This document shows, piece by piece, positions 24,724-32,783 of a DNA stretch of 64,000 bases; within the stretch, counting starts at the first letter, position 1; every line of letters starts with the position of its first letter. The stretch is taken from NCBI RefSeq assembly GCF_026625985.1, contig NZ_CP113116.1, positions 4,464,001 through 4,528,000 of the forward strand. Direction: 5' to 3'. Below the pieces are notes generated by a model. The model worked only from the letters and a program-made list of their open reading frames with translations. It was not told the DNA's origin and did not search any database. The translations under genes and the position numbers were made by a program. This DNA is from Mycobacterium sp. Aquia_213 (GTDB lineage: Bacteria; Actinomycetota; Actinomycetes; Mycobacteriales; Mycobacteriaceae).

Positions 24724-26121
24724 ATGACGGACACCGTTTCCGGCTCAAACACCTCCCGCCCGCGCGGAAAACGGCGCGGCCGCAAAACCGGCGTCGGGAT
24801 GCAACCGCACAGACGCACCGGGATCGACATCACCCTGGCGCTGCTAACCCCGCTCGTCGGCCAGGAATTTCTGGACAAATACCAGCTGCGCGACCCGCTG
24901 AATCGGGGTCTGCGCTACGGCACCAAGACGGTCTTCTCCACCGCCGGCGCCGCCTCCCGGCAGTTCAAACGGGTCCAGAACCTCCGCAGTGGACCCACCC
25001 GGCTGAAGTCCAGCGGCAAGGACTTCTACGACCTGAGGCCCGACGACGAACAGAAGATGATCGTCGAGACCCTCGAGGACTTCGCCGAAGAGGTGCTGCG
25101 GCCCGCGGCGCACGACGCGGACGAGGCGGCCAGCTACCCGCCCGACCTGATCGCGAAGGCCGCCGAACTCGGCATCACCGCGATCAACATCCCCGAGGAC
25201 TTCGAGGGCATCGCCGCACACCGCTCGAGCGTGACCAACGTGCTGGTGGCCGAGGCGCTGGCCTACGGCGACATGGGTTTGGCGCTGCCCATCCTGGCGC
25301 CGGGCGGCGTGGCATCCGCGCTGACCCACTGGGGCAGCGCCGACCAGCAGTCCACCTATCTGCCCGAGTTCGCCGGCGAGAATGTCCCGCAGGCCTGTGT
25401 GGCCATCGCCGAACCGCAGCCGCTGTTCGACCCGACCCGGCTAAAGACCACCGCGGTGCGCACGCCGAGTGGATACCGGCTCGACGGTGTGAAGTCGTTG
25501 GTCCCGGCCGCGGCCGACGCCGAATTGTTCGTCGTCGGAGCGCAACTCAACGGCAAACCGGCGCTGTTCATCGTCGAGTCGGGCGCCAAAGGCCTTACCG
25601 TCAAAGCAGATCCGAGCATGGGCATCCGTGCCGCGGCCCTGGGCCGGCTCGAGCTTTCCGGGGTGTCGGTGCCGCTGAATGCCCGGCTGGGCGAAGACGA
25701 AGCCACCGATGAGGACTACTCCGAAGCGATCGCGCTGTCCCGGCTGGGCTGGGCGGCGCTGGCCGTCGGCACCTCGCACGCGGTCCTCGACTACGTCATT
25801 CCGTATGTAAAGGAACGCGAGGCATTCGGCGAGCCTGTCGCCCGCCGCCAGGCCGTCGCGTTCATGTGCGCCAACATCGCGATCGAGTTGGACGGGCTGC
25901 GGCTGATCACCTGGCGCGGCGCCGCGCGTGCCGAACAAGGCCTCCCGTTCATCCGCGAAGCGGCCCTGGCCAAGCGGCTCGGCGCCGACAAGGGCATGCA
26001 AATCGGCCTGGACGGCGTGCAACTGCTCGGCGGCCATGGCTACACGAAAGAACACCCCGTCGAACGCTGGTACCGCGACCTGCGGGCCATCGGCGTCGCC
26101 GAGGGCGTCGTCGTTATCTAG
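24724..26121 (+). CDS. fadE24: Acyl-CoA dehydrogenase FadE24
   Basis: The 465-residue acyl-CoA dehydrogenase family protein has a long basic N-terminal extension (MTDTVSG to about residue 75) ahead of the standard fold. Flavin-facing segments (IAEPQPLFDPTR, LLGGHGYTKEHPVER) are present, but the protein stops at GVAEGVVVI. The terminal FEGT-QIQ segment that carries the usual catalytic glutamate is therefore missing, whereas FadE23 has it. Mycobacterial dehydrogenases often work as alpha2-beta2 pairs with one catalytic subunit, so FadE24 is probably the partner of FadE23, 24 bases downstream. Controlled by the palindrome at 24662. Confidence 0.92.
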   Translation: MTDTVSGSNTSRPRGKRRGRKTGVGMQPHRRTGIDITLALLTPLVGQEFLDKYQLRDPLNRGLRYGTKTVFSTAGAASRQFKRVQNLRSGPTRLKSSGKDFYDLRPDDEQKMIVETLEDFAEEVLRPAAHDADEAASYPPDLIAKAAELGITAINIPEDFEGIAAHRSSVTNVLVAEALAYGDMGLALPILAPGGVASALTHWGSADQQSTYLPEFAGENVPQACVAIAEPQPLFDPTRLKTTAVRTPSGYRLDGVKSLVPAAADAELFVVGAQLNGKPALFIVESGAKGLTVKADPSMGIRAAALGRLELSGVSVPLNARLGEDEATDEDYSEAIALSRLGWAALAVGTSHAVLDYVIPYVKEREAFGEPVARRQAVAFMCANIAIELDGLRLITWRGAARAEQGLPFIREAALAKRLGADKGMQIGLDGVQLLGGHGYTKEHPVERWYRDLRAIGVAEGVVVI

Positions 26122-26145
26122 CTCCGCACTAGCGAAAGATCAATC

Positions 26146-27354
26146 ATGGCAATCAATCTGGAACTGCCCCGCAAGATGCAAGCGGTGATCGACAAGGCGC
26201 ACCAGGCCGGCGCGGAAATCATGCGACCGATCGCGCGCAAGTATGACCTCAAAGAGCACGCCTACCCGGTCGAGCTCGACACACTGGCCAGCCTGTTCTC
26301 CGGGGCCGCCGAATCCAACGCGATGGGACTCGCGGGAGCCGAGGCGTTCCGTAGCAGCGAAAGCAAGGAAGAAAACCGCAACGGCGCCAACATGGCGGCG
26401 GTGCTGCAGACGCTGGAGGCTTGCTGGGGCGACGCGGCGATGATGCTGTCGATTCCCTATCAGGGCCTGGGCAACGCGGCGATCAGCGGCGTGGCCACCG
26501 ACGAGCAGCTGAACCGGCTGGGCCGGGTCTGGGCCGCGATGGCCATCACCGAACCGAGCTTCGGGTCCGACTCGGCGGCCGTGTCCACGACCGCCAAGCT
26601 GGACGGCGACGAGTACGTGATCAACGGCGAAAAGATCTTCGTCACAGCAGGTTCGCGGGCCACGCACATCGTGGTGTGGGCGACGCTGGACAAGTCGTTG
26701 GGCCGCCCGGCAATCAAGTCTTTCATCGTGCCGCGCGAACATCCCGGTGTCAGCGTCGAGCGACTGGAGAACAAGCTTGGCATCAAGGGCTCCGACACCG
26801 CGGTGATCCGGTTCGACAACGCGCGGATCCCCAAGGACAACCTGCTGGGCAATCCCGAAATTGAATCGGGCAAAGGGTTTTCGGGCGTCATGGAGACCTT
26901 CGACAACACCCGGCCGGTCGTCGCCGGCATGGCCATCGGAATCGCCCGGGCCGCCTTGGAGGAGCTGCGCAAGATCCTGACCGCAGCCGGAGTGGAAATC
27001 GACTACGACCGGCCCGCGCACGCCCAAAGCGCCGCCGCGGCCGAATTCCTGCGGATGGAGGCCGACTGGGAATCGGCCTACCAGCTGACCCTGCGTGCGG
27101 CCTGGCAGGCCGACAACAAGATCCCCAACTCCAAAGAAGCGTCGATGGCCAAGGCCAAGGCAGGGCGGGTGGGCACCGACATCACCCTCAAAGCAGTCGA
27201 ATTAGCCGGCACGGCCGGCTATTCGGAGCAAACGCTGTTGGAGAAGTGGGCACGCGATTCGAAGATCATGGACATCTTCGAAGGCACCCAGCAGATTCAG
27301 CAACTCGTGGTCGCCCGCCGCCTGCTGGGCCTCTCGTCCGCCGAACTCAAGTAG
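26146..27354 (+). CDS. fadE23: Acyl-CoA dehydrogenase FadE23
   Basis: The 402-residue FAD enzyme has the middle-domain ITEPSFGSDSAAV segment and ends with LEKWARDSKIMDIFEGTQQIQQLVVAR, whose glutamate in FEGT is the expected catalytic base. It follows fadE24 in the same transcript and probably supplies the active site of a mixed complex. In M. tuberculosis fadB4 comes next; here it is displaced by more than 5 kb. The last eight bases overlap the convergent GNAT gene. Confidence 0.93.
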   Translation: MAINLELPRKMQAVIDKAHQAGAEIMRPIARKYDLKEHAYPVELDTLASLFSGAAESNAMGLAGAEAFRSSESKEENRNGANMAAVLQTLEACWGDAAMMLSIPYQGLGNAAISGVATDEQLNRLGRVWAAMAITEPSFGSDSAAVSTTAKLDGDEYVINGEKIFVTAGSRATHIVVWATLDKSLGRPAIKSFIVPREHPGVSVERLENKLGIKGSDTAVIRFDNARIPKDNLLGNPEIESGKGFSGVMETFDNTRPVVAGMAIGIARAALEELRKILTAAGVEIDYDRPAHAQSAAAAEFLRMEADWESAYQLTLRAAWQADNKIPNSKEASMAKAKAGRVGTDITLKAVELAGTAGYSEQTLLEKWARDSKIMDIFEGTQQIQQLVVARRLLGLSSAELK

Positions 27355-27874
27355 CGATCGGACGCGGAGGGCCGGCCTCGTCGCGCCCGAGCAGATCGAG
27401 CTGCCACCACGCAACGTCGTGCCAGGCGCCCAGTTTCCACCCCACCCGCCGGTAGTGACCGGCCGGGGCAAAACCGAACGCCGCATGCAACGCGTTGCTG
27501 GCCTCATTGGGTTGCGCGATACCGGCGAACGCTTGCCGAAAACCGCGCTCTGCCAACCGATGTAGCAATTCGGCGTAGAGCATCCTGCCGCCACCGGCGC
27601 GTCGCGCATCCTGGGCGAGATAGACCGTCGTCTCGACGGCCCACCGATACGCGGCACGCGGATTGAACTGTTGCGCATAGGCATACCCGAGGATTTTCCC
27701 GTCCGCCTCGAGCACCAGCCAGTCGTGCAGCGCCAGCGCCCTCGCGATGCGGTCCGCCATCTCCCCTGCCGTCGGCGCGTCGGTCTCGAACGAGATCGCG
27801 GTGTCCAGCACGTAGGGCCGGTAGATGTCGGCACACGCCGCGGCGTCGGCCGCGGACGCGCGTCGAACGCGCAT
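27347..27874 (-). CDS. GNAT N-acetyltransferase (phosphinothricin-acetyltransferase-like)
   Basis: The 175-residue acetyl-CoA-dependent transferase is most like the PAT/bar family: RRASAADAAACADIYRPYVLDTAISFE at the start, GYAYAQQFNPRAAYRWAVETTVYL, and the acetyl-CoA loop around ARRAGGGRMLY. Family members acetylate amino acid-like toxins such as phosphinothricin or methionine sulfoximine; the true substrate here is unknown. ATG 27874 overlaps the stop of the aldo/keto reductase by one base, so they are co-transcribed. Absent from this position in M. tuberculosis, as I recall. Confidence 0.85.
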   Translation of the reverse strand: MRVRRASAADAAACADIYRPYVLDTAISFETDAPTAGEMADRIARALALHDWLVLEADGKILGYAYAQQFNPRAAYRWAVETTVYLAQDARRAGGGRMLYAELLHRLAERGFRQAFAGIAQPNEASNALHAAFGFAPAGHYRRVGWKLGAWHDVAWWQLDLLGRDEAGPPRPIAT

Positions 27875-28731
27875 CAGGCGGCGACTGCGTTCAGCTGCTC
27901 GCGGGTGTCGTCGTCGAGCTCGATCGAAGCGACGTCGAGGTTCTCCTCGAGATGCCCCAGCGAGGAGGTACCCGGAATCAGCAGCACGTTGGGCGCCACG
28001 CTCAGCGTCCATGCCAACGCGACCTGCGCGGGCGTGCGCCCGAGTCGCTCGGCGGCATCGCGTACCTGCTCGTGACTGAGCACCGGGTTCGGCTGCATGA
28101 ATGCCGCGCCCAACGGGAAGAACGGAACGAAGGCGATTCCGCGCCTGGTGCACTCCTCTAGCACCGCCGCCGAGTCCCGGTGGATGAGGTTGAAAGCGTT
28201 TTGCACACAAGCGATCTCGGTGCGGTCCAGGGCATGCAGCAGGTGTTCGCGGTTGATGTTGCTGAGCCCGATGCCGCCGATCAATCCCTCGTCACGGGCG
28301 TCGATCATGACCGAGAGCTGGTCGTCGAACAGCTGGTCGGGGCCGTCGCTTTCGAACAGTCGCAGATTGACCGCGGCCAATTGGTCGACGCCGAGCGTGC
28401 GCAAGTTGGTTTCGATGTCTCGGCGCAGTTCCGCCGGCTCCTCGACCGGCAGCCAGGCGCCGGCATCGTCGCGCCGCCCGCCGACCTTGCTCACCAAAGC
28501 CAGGTTGTCCGGGTAGGGGTGCAGTGCCTCGCGGATGAGTTCGTTGGCGACGTCGGGACCGTAGATCTGGGCGGTGTCGATGTGGTTGACGCCGCGTTCG
28601 ACGGCCCTGCGCAGCACCGCCAGCGCCTCGTCGCGATCGCGCGGCGGCCCCATCACACCGGGGCCGGGCAGTTGCATCGCCCCAAACCCGACACGGGCTA
28701 CCGAAAAGCGACCAAGCGGAAACTGATCCAT
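27874..28731 (-). CDS. Aldo/keto reductase
   Basis: The 285-residue NADPH-dependent TIM-barrel oxidoreductase starts at ATG. Catalytic aspartate and tyrosine are visible in HIDTAQIYGP and lysine in LVSKVGG. The strand that normally carries the catalytic histidine reads AAVNLRLF, so asparagine replaces histidine, a variation seen in some actinobacterial members. The cofactor part is LIPGTSSLGHLEENLD. It starts nine bases after the EspB-like gene and overlaps the GNAT gene. A short ghost of a second copy of its 5' end lies at 32424-32474. Confidence 0.9.
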   Translation of the reverse strand: MDQFPLGRFSVARVGFGAMQLPGPGVMGPPRDRDEALAVLRRAVERGVNHIDTAQIYGPDVANELIREALHPYPDNLALVSKVGGRRDDAGAWLPVEEPAELRRDIETNLRTLGVDQLAAVNLRLFESDGPDQLFDDQLSVMIDARDEGLIGGIGLSNINREHLLHALDRTEIACVQNAFNLIHRDSAAVLEECTRRGIAFVPFFPLGAAFMQPNPVLSHEQVRDAAERLGRTPAQVALAWTLSVAPNVLLIPGTSSLGHLEENLDVASIELDDDTREQLNAVAA

Positions 28732-28740
28732 ACGGTGAGG

Positions 28741-30222
28741 TTAGCCGCGCGCCGGGGACCCCTCGGCGCGGCGTCGGCCGATGACGCCCTCAGTCCACGC
28801 CCGGTCTTCGGTGTAAAGCGCTCCGTCCTCCGATGGCACCCGTTTGCCCTTGCCGGCACCCTGGCCCTGACCGCCCTGACCGCCCATCGGCATGCCACCC
28901 ATACCGCCGCCCGCCCCATTCAACTTGGCGTACCCGGCCGGGACCTGGATGCCAGCACCCGCGGCCGCTGGAGCCGCAGCGGCTGCCCCGGCTGCCGCTC
29001 CGGTGTTTGTCCACGCTTGCAAGGGCAGTTTCGGAACGGCGGCCCCACCGCCGCCGCCGCCGAATGACGCCGGTTTGACCGGCGCCCCTTTCGGCAGGCC
29101 CTTCCCCGCTGCAGGGAGCGGCGGCACCGCGGCACCGTTCAACGCCGAACTGTCGGGCGTTGCCGGCGTTCCGCCCGTCGGCAGCGAAGGCATCGCGGGC
29201 AGGCCGGAAAGGCCGTCACCCGAGTTCAGCCCGTCAGTCAGGTCCCCCAAATCGAGGTCGCCGGAGCCAGCTCCGAAGTCGGCTATGCCGACGACGGTCG
29301 GGAACATGCTTGGATTCACCGGCGGCAGGGGTAATTGCGCGTTGTCAACGTAGATCTTCAACGCCTCTTCCGACTTATCCTGCAGGACTTGATACCACTC
29401 AACCGCGTAATGGACGTCCTGCGGAGCGTTTTCGACATACCACTTGTACCAATAATCGCAGTTCGATATGTCGAAGGGTCCGGGGTGTTCTCCGGGAATG
29501 TAGCTGATGTCGCTATCGCCGTTCGGATTGTGGTAATACGAACCGTTCGCGGCCCGAAGCTTTTTCTGGGCGTCGACAACTGTGAGTGCCTGCTCACCGA
29601 GCTTGCAGCACAGTTGCACCATCCCGAATATCCATTGCCGCTGTTGTTCGAAATTCGACTCGACCGCCGCCCGGGCGTCACCCTCCCAGTCGAGAAACGG
29701 CCGGAACCGGTACGCCTCCTGCTGGAGCGCCAGTTGGAAGGTGGTCCATTCGTGGGCAAACGCATGGAAGGCCGCGCCTTGGTCGCCGTTCTCGATATCC
29801 ATGACCGCCTGCCTGACCGCGTAGTACGGGTAGTCAAACGGTGCGGACATCGGTATTGGCGCAGGCGGGTTGAACGACCAATCTTCGTCCGGGCCACTTC
29901 CGCTCGCGGAGGCCGGCGTGAGGTTCGACATGGACCCTTCGGTGTTGATCGCGTCCGCCCCTCCCTCGTCGACCTCTTGGTAGGCCTTGGCCGCGTCCCG
30001 CAGGGATTTCGCGAGGGATTTCCATTCCCTTGCACAACCCTTCAGATAAAGGCGGATGGCATCGGCGGAAAGTGCAATCTGGGTGGCCGCATCCTTGGTG
30101 TAAGAAAGGGCACACGGCGGGGCCGGGTTGATGGCCGGGATGGTGGGGAGCGGTTGCTCGAGTTCGGCGGCACGGGCCATCAACTCTTCGTATTCGACGC
30201 TCAGCGTCTGGGGCTGTGTCAT
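28741..30222 (-). CDS. EspB-like ESX-secreted protein (orphan)
   Basis: This 493-residue protein resembles EspB of the ESX-1 system, from memory of that sequence: an MTQ-QT-V start, a helical PE-PPE-like N-terminal fold, the secretion motif YxxxD (YQEVD, 81-85) after LRDAAKA, and W-x-G (WEG, 179-181). A glycine/proline-rich C-terminal half ends in ALYTEDRAWTEGVIGRRR, nearly the EspB ending. It would be exported by a type VII system and could bind lipids or form rings. No ESX genes lie nearby. ATG 30222 has AAGGAGA nine bases upstream; the frame extends to 30465 without homology. It faces a divergent response regulator. Confidence 0.85.
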   Translation of the reverse strand: MTQPQTLSVEYEELMARAAELEQPLPTIPAINPAPPCALSYTKDAATQIALSADAIRLYLKGCAREWKSLAKSLRDAAKAYQEVDEGGADAINTEGSMSNLTPASASGSGPDEDWSFNPPAPIPMSAPFDYPYYAVRQAVMDIENGDQGAAFHAFAHEWTTFQLALQQEAYRFRPFLDWEGDARAAVESNFEQQRQWIFGMVQLCCKLGEQALTVVDAQKKLRAANGSYYHNPNGDSDISYIPGEHPGPFDISNCDYWYKWYVENAPQDVHYAVEWYQVLQDKSEEALKIYVDNAQLPLPPVNPSMFPTVVGIADFGAGSGDLDLGDLTDGLNSGDGLSGLPAMPSLPTGGTPATPDSSALNGAAVPPLPAAGKGLPKGAPVKPASFGGGGGGAAVPKLPLQAWTNTGAAAGAAAAAPAAAGAGIQVPAGYAKLNGAGGGMGGMPMGGQGGQGQGAGKGKRVPSEDGALYTEDRAWTEGVIGRRRAEGSPARG

Positions 30223-30355
30223 GGCAGACCGTCTCCTTAAGAGCGCGATTCGAAAATTTGGCGTTTTGGCCCTCGTTGGCGTCCAACACGCATAACTATT
30301 CCGGCGCAGCCAGCCGAGGTCCCTCGCGCAAATGTCGGGTCCGGTGGATGAGATG

Positions 30356-30377
30356 TCCTCCCCCATTTGGGGGAGGA
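30356..30377. promoter_or_regulatory. 22-base palindrome in the EspB-like / response-regulator promoter region
   Basis: TCCTCCCCCA, two central T bases and the exact complement TGGGGGAGGA form a near-perfect 10-bp-arm palindrome. It lies in the 274-base divergent region between the EspB-like gene and the NarL-type regulator gene, the natural place for a shared operator. The regulator next to it is the obvious candidate to bind it. No other gene-like signal was seen in the region. Confidence 0.6.
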
Positions 30378-30496
30378 AAGTACGCACCGGTTGGCGCAAA
30401 CCCCCTCCTCGCCGCCTCCGCCGGGCAAGAATGAGGACGCGCCTGTCGTCGGGGCGAGCGCACACGTGATCTCCGAGAGCCCGTGGAGCGCAGCCG

Positions 30497-31144
30497 ATGT
30501 CACATCAACCAGACCGCGTCAAAGTGATCGTCGCCGATGACCACCCGGTAACCCGGGACGGCATCGTCCGGGCGCTGAAGGCGAGCGGGAAGATCGACGT
30601 GCTCGCGGAATTGGGCGACGGTCGCGCCGCGCTGGCCGCGATCCGCGAGCTAAAGCCCGCGGTGGCGCTGATCGATTACAAGATGCCCGAACTCAACGGG
30701 CTCGACGTGATCCGGGCGGTGGCGCGGGACGATTTGGGCACCTGTGTGGTGTTGCTCAGCGCTTTTGACGACAGCTCGGTCATCTACCAGGCCCTCGCCG
30801 AAGGCGCCGCGGGCTACTTGACGAAAGACTCGGACAGCGAAGAAATCGTGGCCGCCGTGCTCAAGTGCGCGAAGGGCGCGACATATCTGCCGACGGAATT
30901 GGCGGGGGCCCTGGCGGGTGAGGTGAAAGTTCGAGCCCGCGGAGACTCGGCGTTGTTGACACCGCGCGAGAGCGAGGTGGTGCGCATGATCGCCGCAGGC
31001 ATGTCCGTCCCACAGATTGCCGCACGGCTGTTTGTCTCGCCGAGCACGGTGAAGACGCATGTGCAGAACCTCTACGACAAGCTCGGTGTTTCCGACCGGG
31101 GAGCCGCGGTGGCCGAGGCGATGCGACGCCGGCTGGTGGAGTGA
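30497..31144 (+). CDS. NarL/FixJ-family response regulator
   Basis: The 215-residue regulator has a receiver domain (acidic pair DD at 14-15, phosphorylated D60 in ALIDYKMPE, switch lysine in LTKDSDSEE) and a C-terminal LuxR-type helix-turn-helix from about 150 (LTPRESEVVRMIAAG, SPSTVKTHVQNLYDKLG). It is encoded tail to tail with a NarX-like histidine kinase, two bases apart, so the two form a two-component system. It is divergent from the EspB-like gene and probably controls it through the palindrome at 30356-30377. Confidence 0.92.
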   Translation: MSHQPDRVKVIVADDHPVTRDGIVRALKASGKIDVLAELGDGRAALAAIRELKPAVALIDYKMPELNGLDVIRAVARDDLGTCVVLLSAFDDSSVIYQALAEGAAGYLTKDSDSEEIVAAVLKCAKGATYLPTELAGALAGEVKVRARGDSALLTPRESEVVRMIAAGMSVPQIAARLFVSPSTVKTHVQNLYDKLGVSDRGAAVAEAMRRRLVE

Positions 31145-31146
31145 AC

Positions 31147-32397
31147 TCATCCGGGCAGTGGCAACTCCATGCAGACGTGTGTTCCCGCCGCGACGTCGAC
31201 CACCCGCAGGGTTCCGCCGGCGGCCTCCACGCGCGCCCGCTGCGAAACGAGACCGATGTGCCCGTCGGCGAGGCGGCGCATCGCAATGTCACCGGTCATT
31301 CCCACGCCGTCGTCGATCACATCGAGATGGCATGCTCCCTCGCGGATCTTGAGCTTCACCGACGCGTGCGTCGCCTCGGAGTGGCGGACCACGTTGGAAA
31401 GCAACTCGCGAACCACCCCAAACACCATCGGGTCGGTAGCGTTTCGGCCCGGGTGATCAATGTCGGTCGTGATCGCGATGCCCACCCGGTCACCGGTGAA
31501 AGCGGCCAGCTTTTCCACCGCGGCGCCCAATCCGACTTGCTCGAGCACGGCCGGATGAAGCTCGAAAGTCGCCTCCCGCAATCGCCGTGAGGCGTCGTCG
31601 AGACTGCCGACCGCTCGGTGCAGCGGCTCGGCGGGCGTCTTCTTGGCGAAGTCGACGATGTCGCGCCGGGCCGCCAGGACGTCCTGTAGGGGCCCGTCGT
31701 GGATCGCTTCGGAGATTTCCCGGCGCTCGGTTTCCGAGGCGGTCATCGTCTCGGCGAGCAACGCATCGCGGGACGCCGTGATTCTGGCTAGTTCGGCGAC
31801 GTAACGTCGGCGGAACAGAACGGCGTGTAGGGCTGTGCCACAGATGAATCCGTATATCGCCACGATGACCAAGGTCTTCGGCCAGCCCAGTTGATGCGGA
31901 ATGACCGGGTCTTGAAGTATCGACGCGGTGAATGCGACGAACGCGAAGGTCAGGCCGACGGTGGCGCGCCACCCCGACAGATCCAGGGCGACCATGCGCG
32001 GCACCATCACCAGCAGCAGCAGCGGAATGTGCCCGCCGGGTGACAACAACTTGTAACCGACGATGAACACGACATCGACCATCGCGAAGAGGAACAGCGT
32101 GCGGTCGGTGGCCATCGACCGACTCGCCGGGGAGTGCGCGAAGACCAGAATGCCCGTCGCAATGAGCGCGTACACCGTGACCACCGCGTCGTCCGGTGCC
32201 CAGCTGATGAAATCCGTGTGGACAAACGAGTCCGCGATCATGATCGCTACGACGACCATGCGTTGTACCGACGCGACCCGCAATGAACGCCAACGATGTT
32301 CACTGAACACCGCGTCCAGCTCCGTGTCGGTGGTCCCGCCGCGCAGGGCCTTGCGAATCGTCCCGGACTCTGACACTTGCGACGGCTTCACTGCCAT
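31147..32397 (-). CDS. Sensor histidine kinase, HisKA_3 type
   Basis: The 416-residue membrane kinase has about six hydrophobic helices (roughly 45-195) without a large extracellular domain, so it probably senses a membrane or intracellular signal. The phospho-acceptor H233 lies in ETERREISEAIHDGPLQDVL. The ATPase domain has VRELLSNVVRHSEAT (N box), DDGVGM (G1) and GHIGLVSQRARVEAAGG. This is the NarX/DesK-like class that partners NarL-type regulators, consistent with the adjacent gene. ATG start with GGGG upstream. Confidence 0.9.
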   Translation of the reverse strand: MAVKPSQVSESGTIRKALRGGTTDTELDAVFSEHRWRSLRVASVQRMVVVAIMIADSFVHTDFISWAPDDAVVTVYALIATGILVFAHSPASRSMATDRTLFLFAMVDVVFIVGYKLLSPGGHIPLLLLVMVPRMVALDLSGWRATVGLTFAFVAFTASILQDPVIPHQLGWPKTLVIVAIYGFICGTALHAVLFRRRYVAELARITASRDALLAETMTASETERREISEAIHDGPLQDVLAARRDIVDFAKKTPAEPLHRAVGSLDDASRRLREATFELHPAVLEQVGLGAAVEKLAAFTGDRVGIAITTDIDHPGRNATDPMVFGVVRELLSNVVRHSEATHASVKLKIREGACHLDVIDDGVGMTGDIAMRRLADGHIGLVSQRARVEAAGGTLRVVDVAAGTHVCMELPLPG

Positions 32398-32423
32398 CCC
32401 CTAGATCGGCGGCCTGACTCGGG

Positions 32424-32474
32424 CTATGACCCGCCAAAGCCTATATGGGCGACTGAAAAGCGACCAAGCGAAAG
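32424..32474 (-). pseudogene. Ghost of an aldo/keto reductase 5' end
   Basis: On the minus strand this stretch reads LSLGRFSVAHIGFGGS and then TAG. It matches the N terminus of the intact aldo/keto reductase at 28731 (LGRFSVARVGFG), and the DNA shares GAAAAGCGACCAAGCG exactly. Nothing more of the enzyme follows. It faces the start of the YhdH remnant, so an aldo/keto reductase and a YhdH gene were probably once divergent neighbours here. Confidence 0.55.
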
Positions 32475-32504
32475 CTCGGCGCCGGACGGGGCTAACGTCG
32501 TCGT

Positions 32505-32720
32505 ATGGACGCTTTTCAGGCGCTGGTAGCCCGTCAAGACGGTGACCGGATCAGCGCGTCGGTCGAAACGCTGCGCCCGTCCGACCTACCGCCCGGTGAA
32601 GTGACGATTCGGGTGCTGTTTTCCAGCGTCAACGTCAAGGACGTGGTCGGGGTTTTGGACCGACTGCGTGCGGGCAGCTACTCCGGCCGCGCAGTGGTAC
32701 GTGTCGCCGGCGGATTCTGA
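32505..32720 (+). pseudogene. Internally deleted YhdH/AcuI-type quinone oxidoreductase
   Basis: The 71-residue frame joins about 47 residues of the N terminus of an MDR-family YhdH reductase (FQALVARQDGDRISASVETL, SSVNVKD) in frame to its last about 24 residues (GVLDRLRAGSYSGRAVVRVAGGF). The catalytic and cofactor domains, about 250 residues, are missing. The full-length enzyme reduces acrylyl-CoA-like substrates with NADPH. The frame has a normal start and stop, so a short product could be made, but it cannot be an enzyme. Confidence 0.75.
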
Positions 32721-32783
32721 GCTGGCAGTAGGCTATTCGAGCGCTGGCCGGAAGATTCCGGCCCGATCAATGACGGAGGCGAC

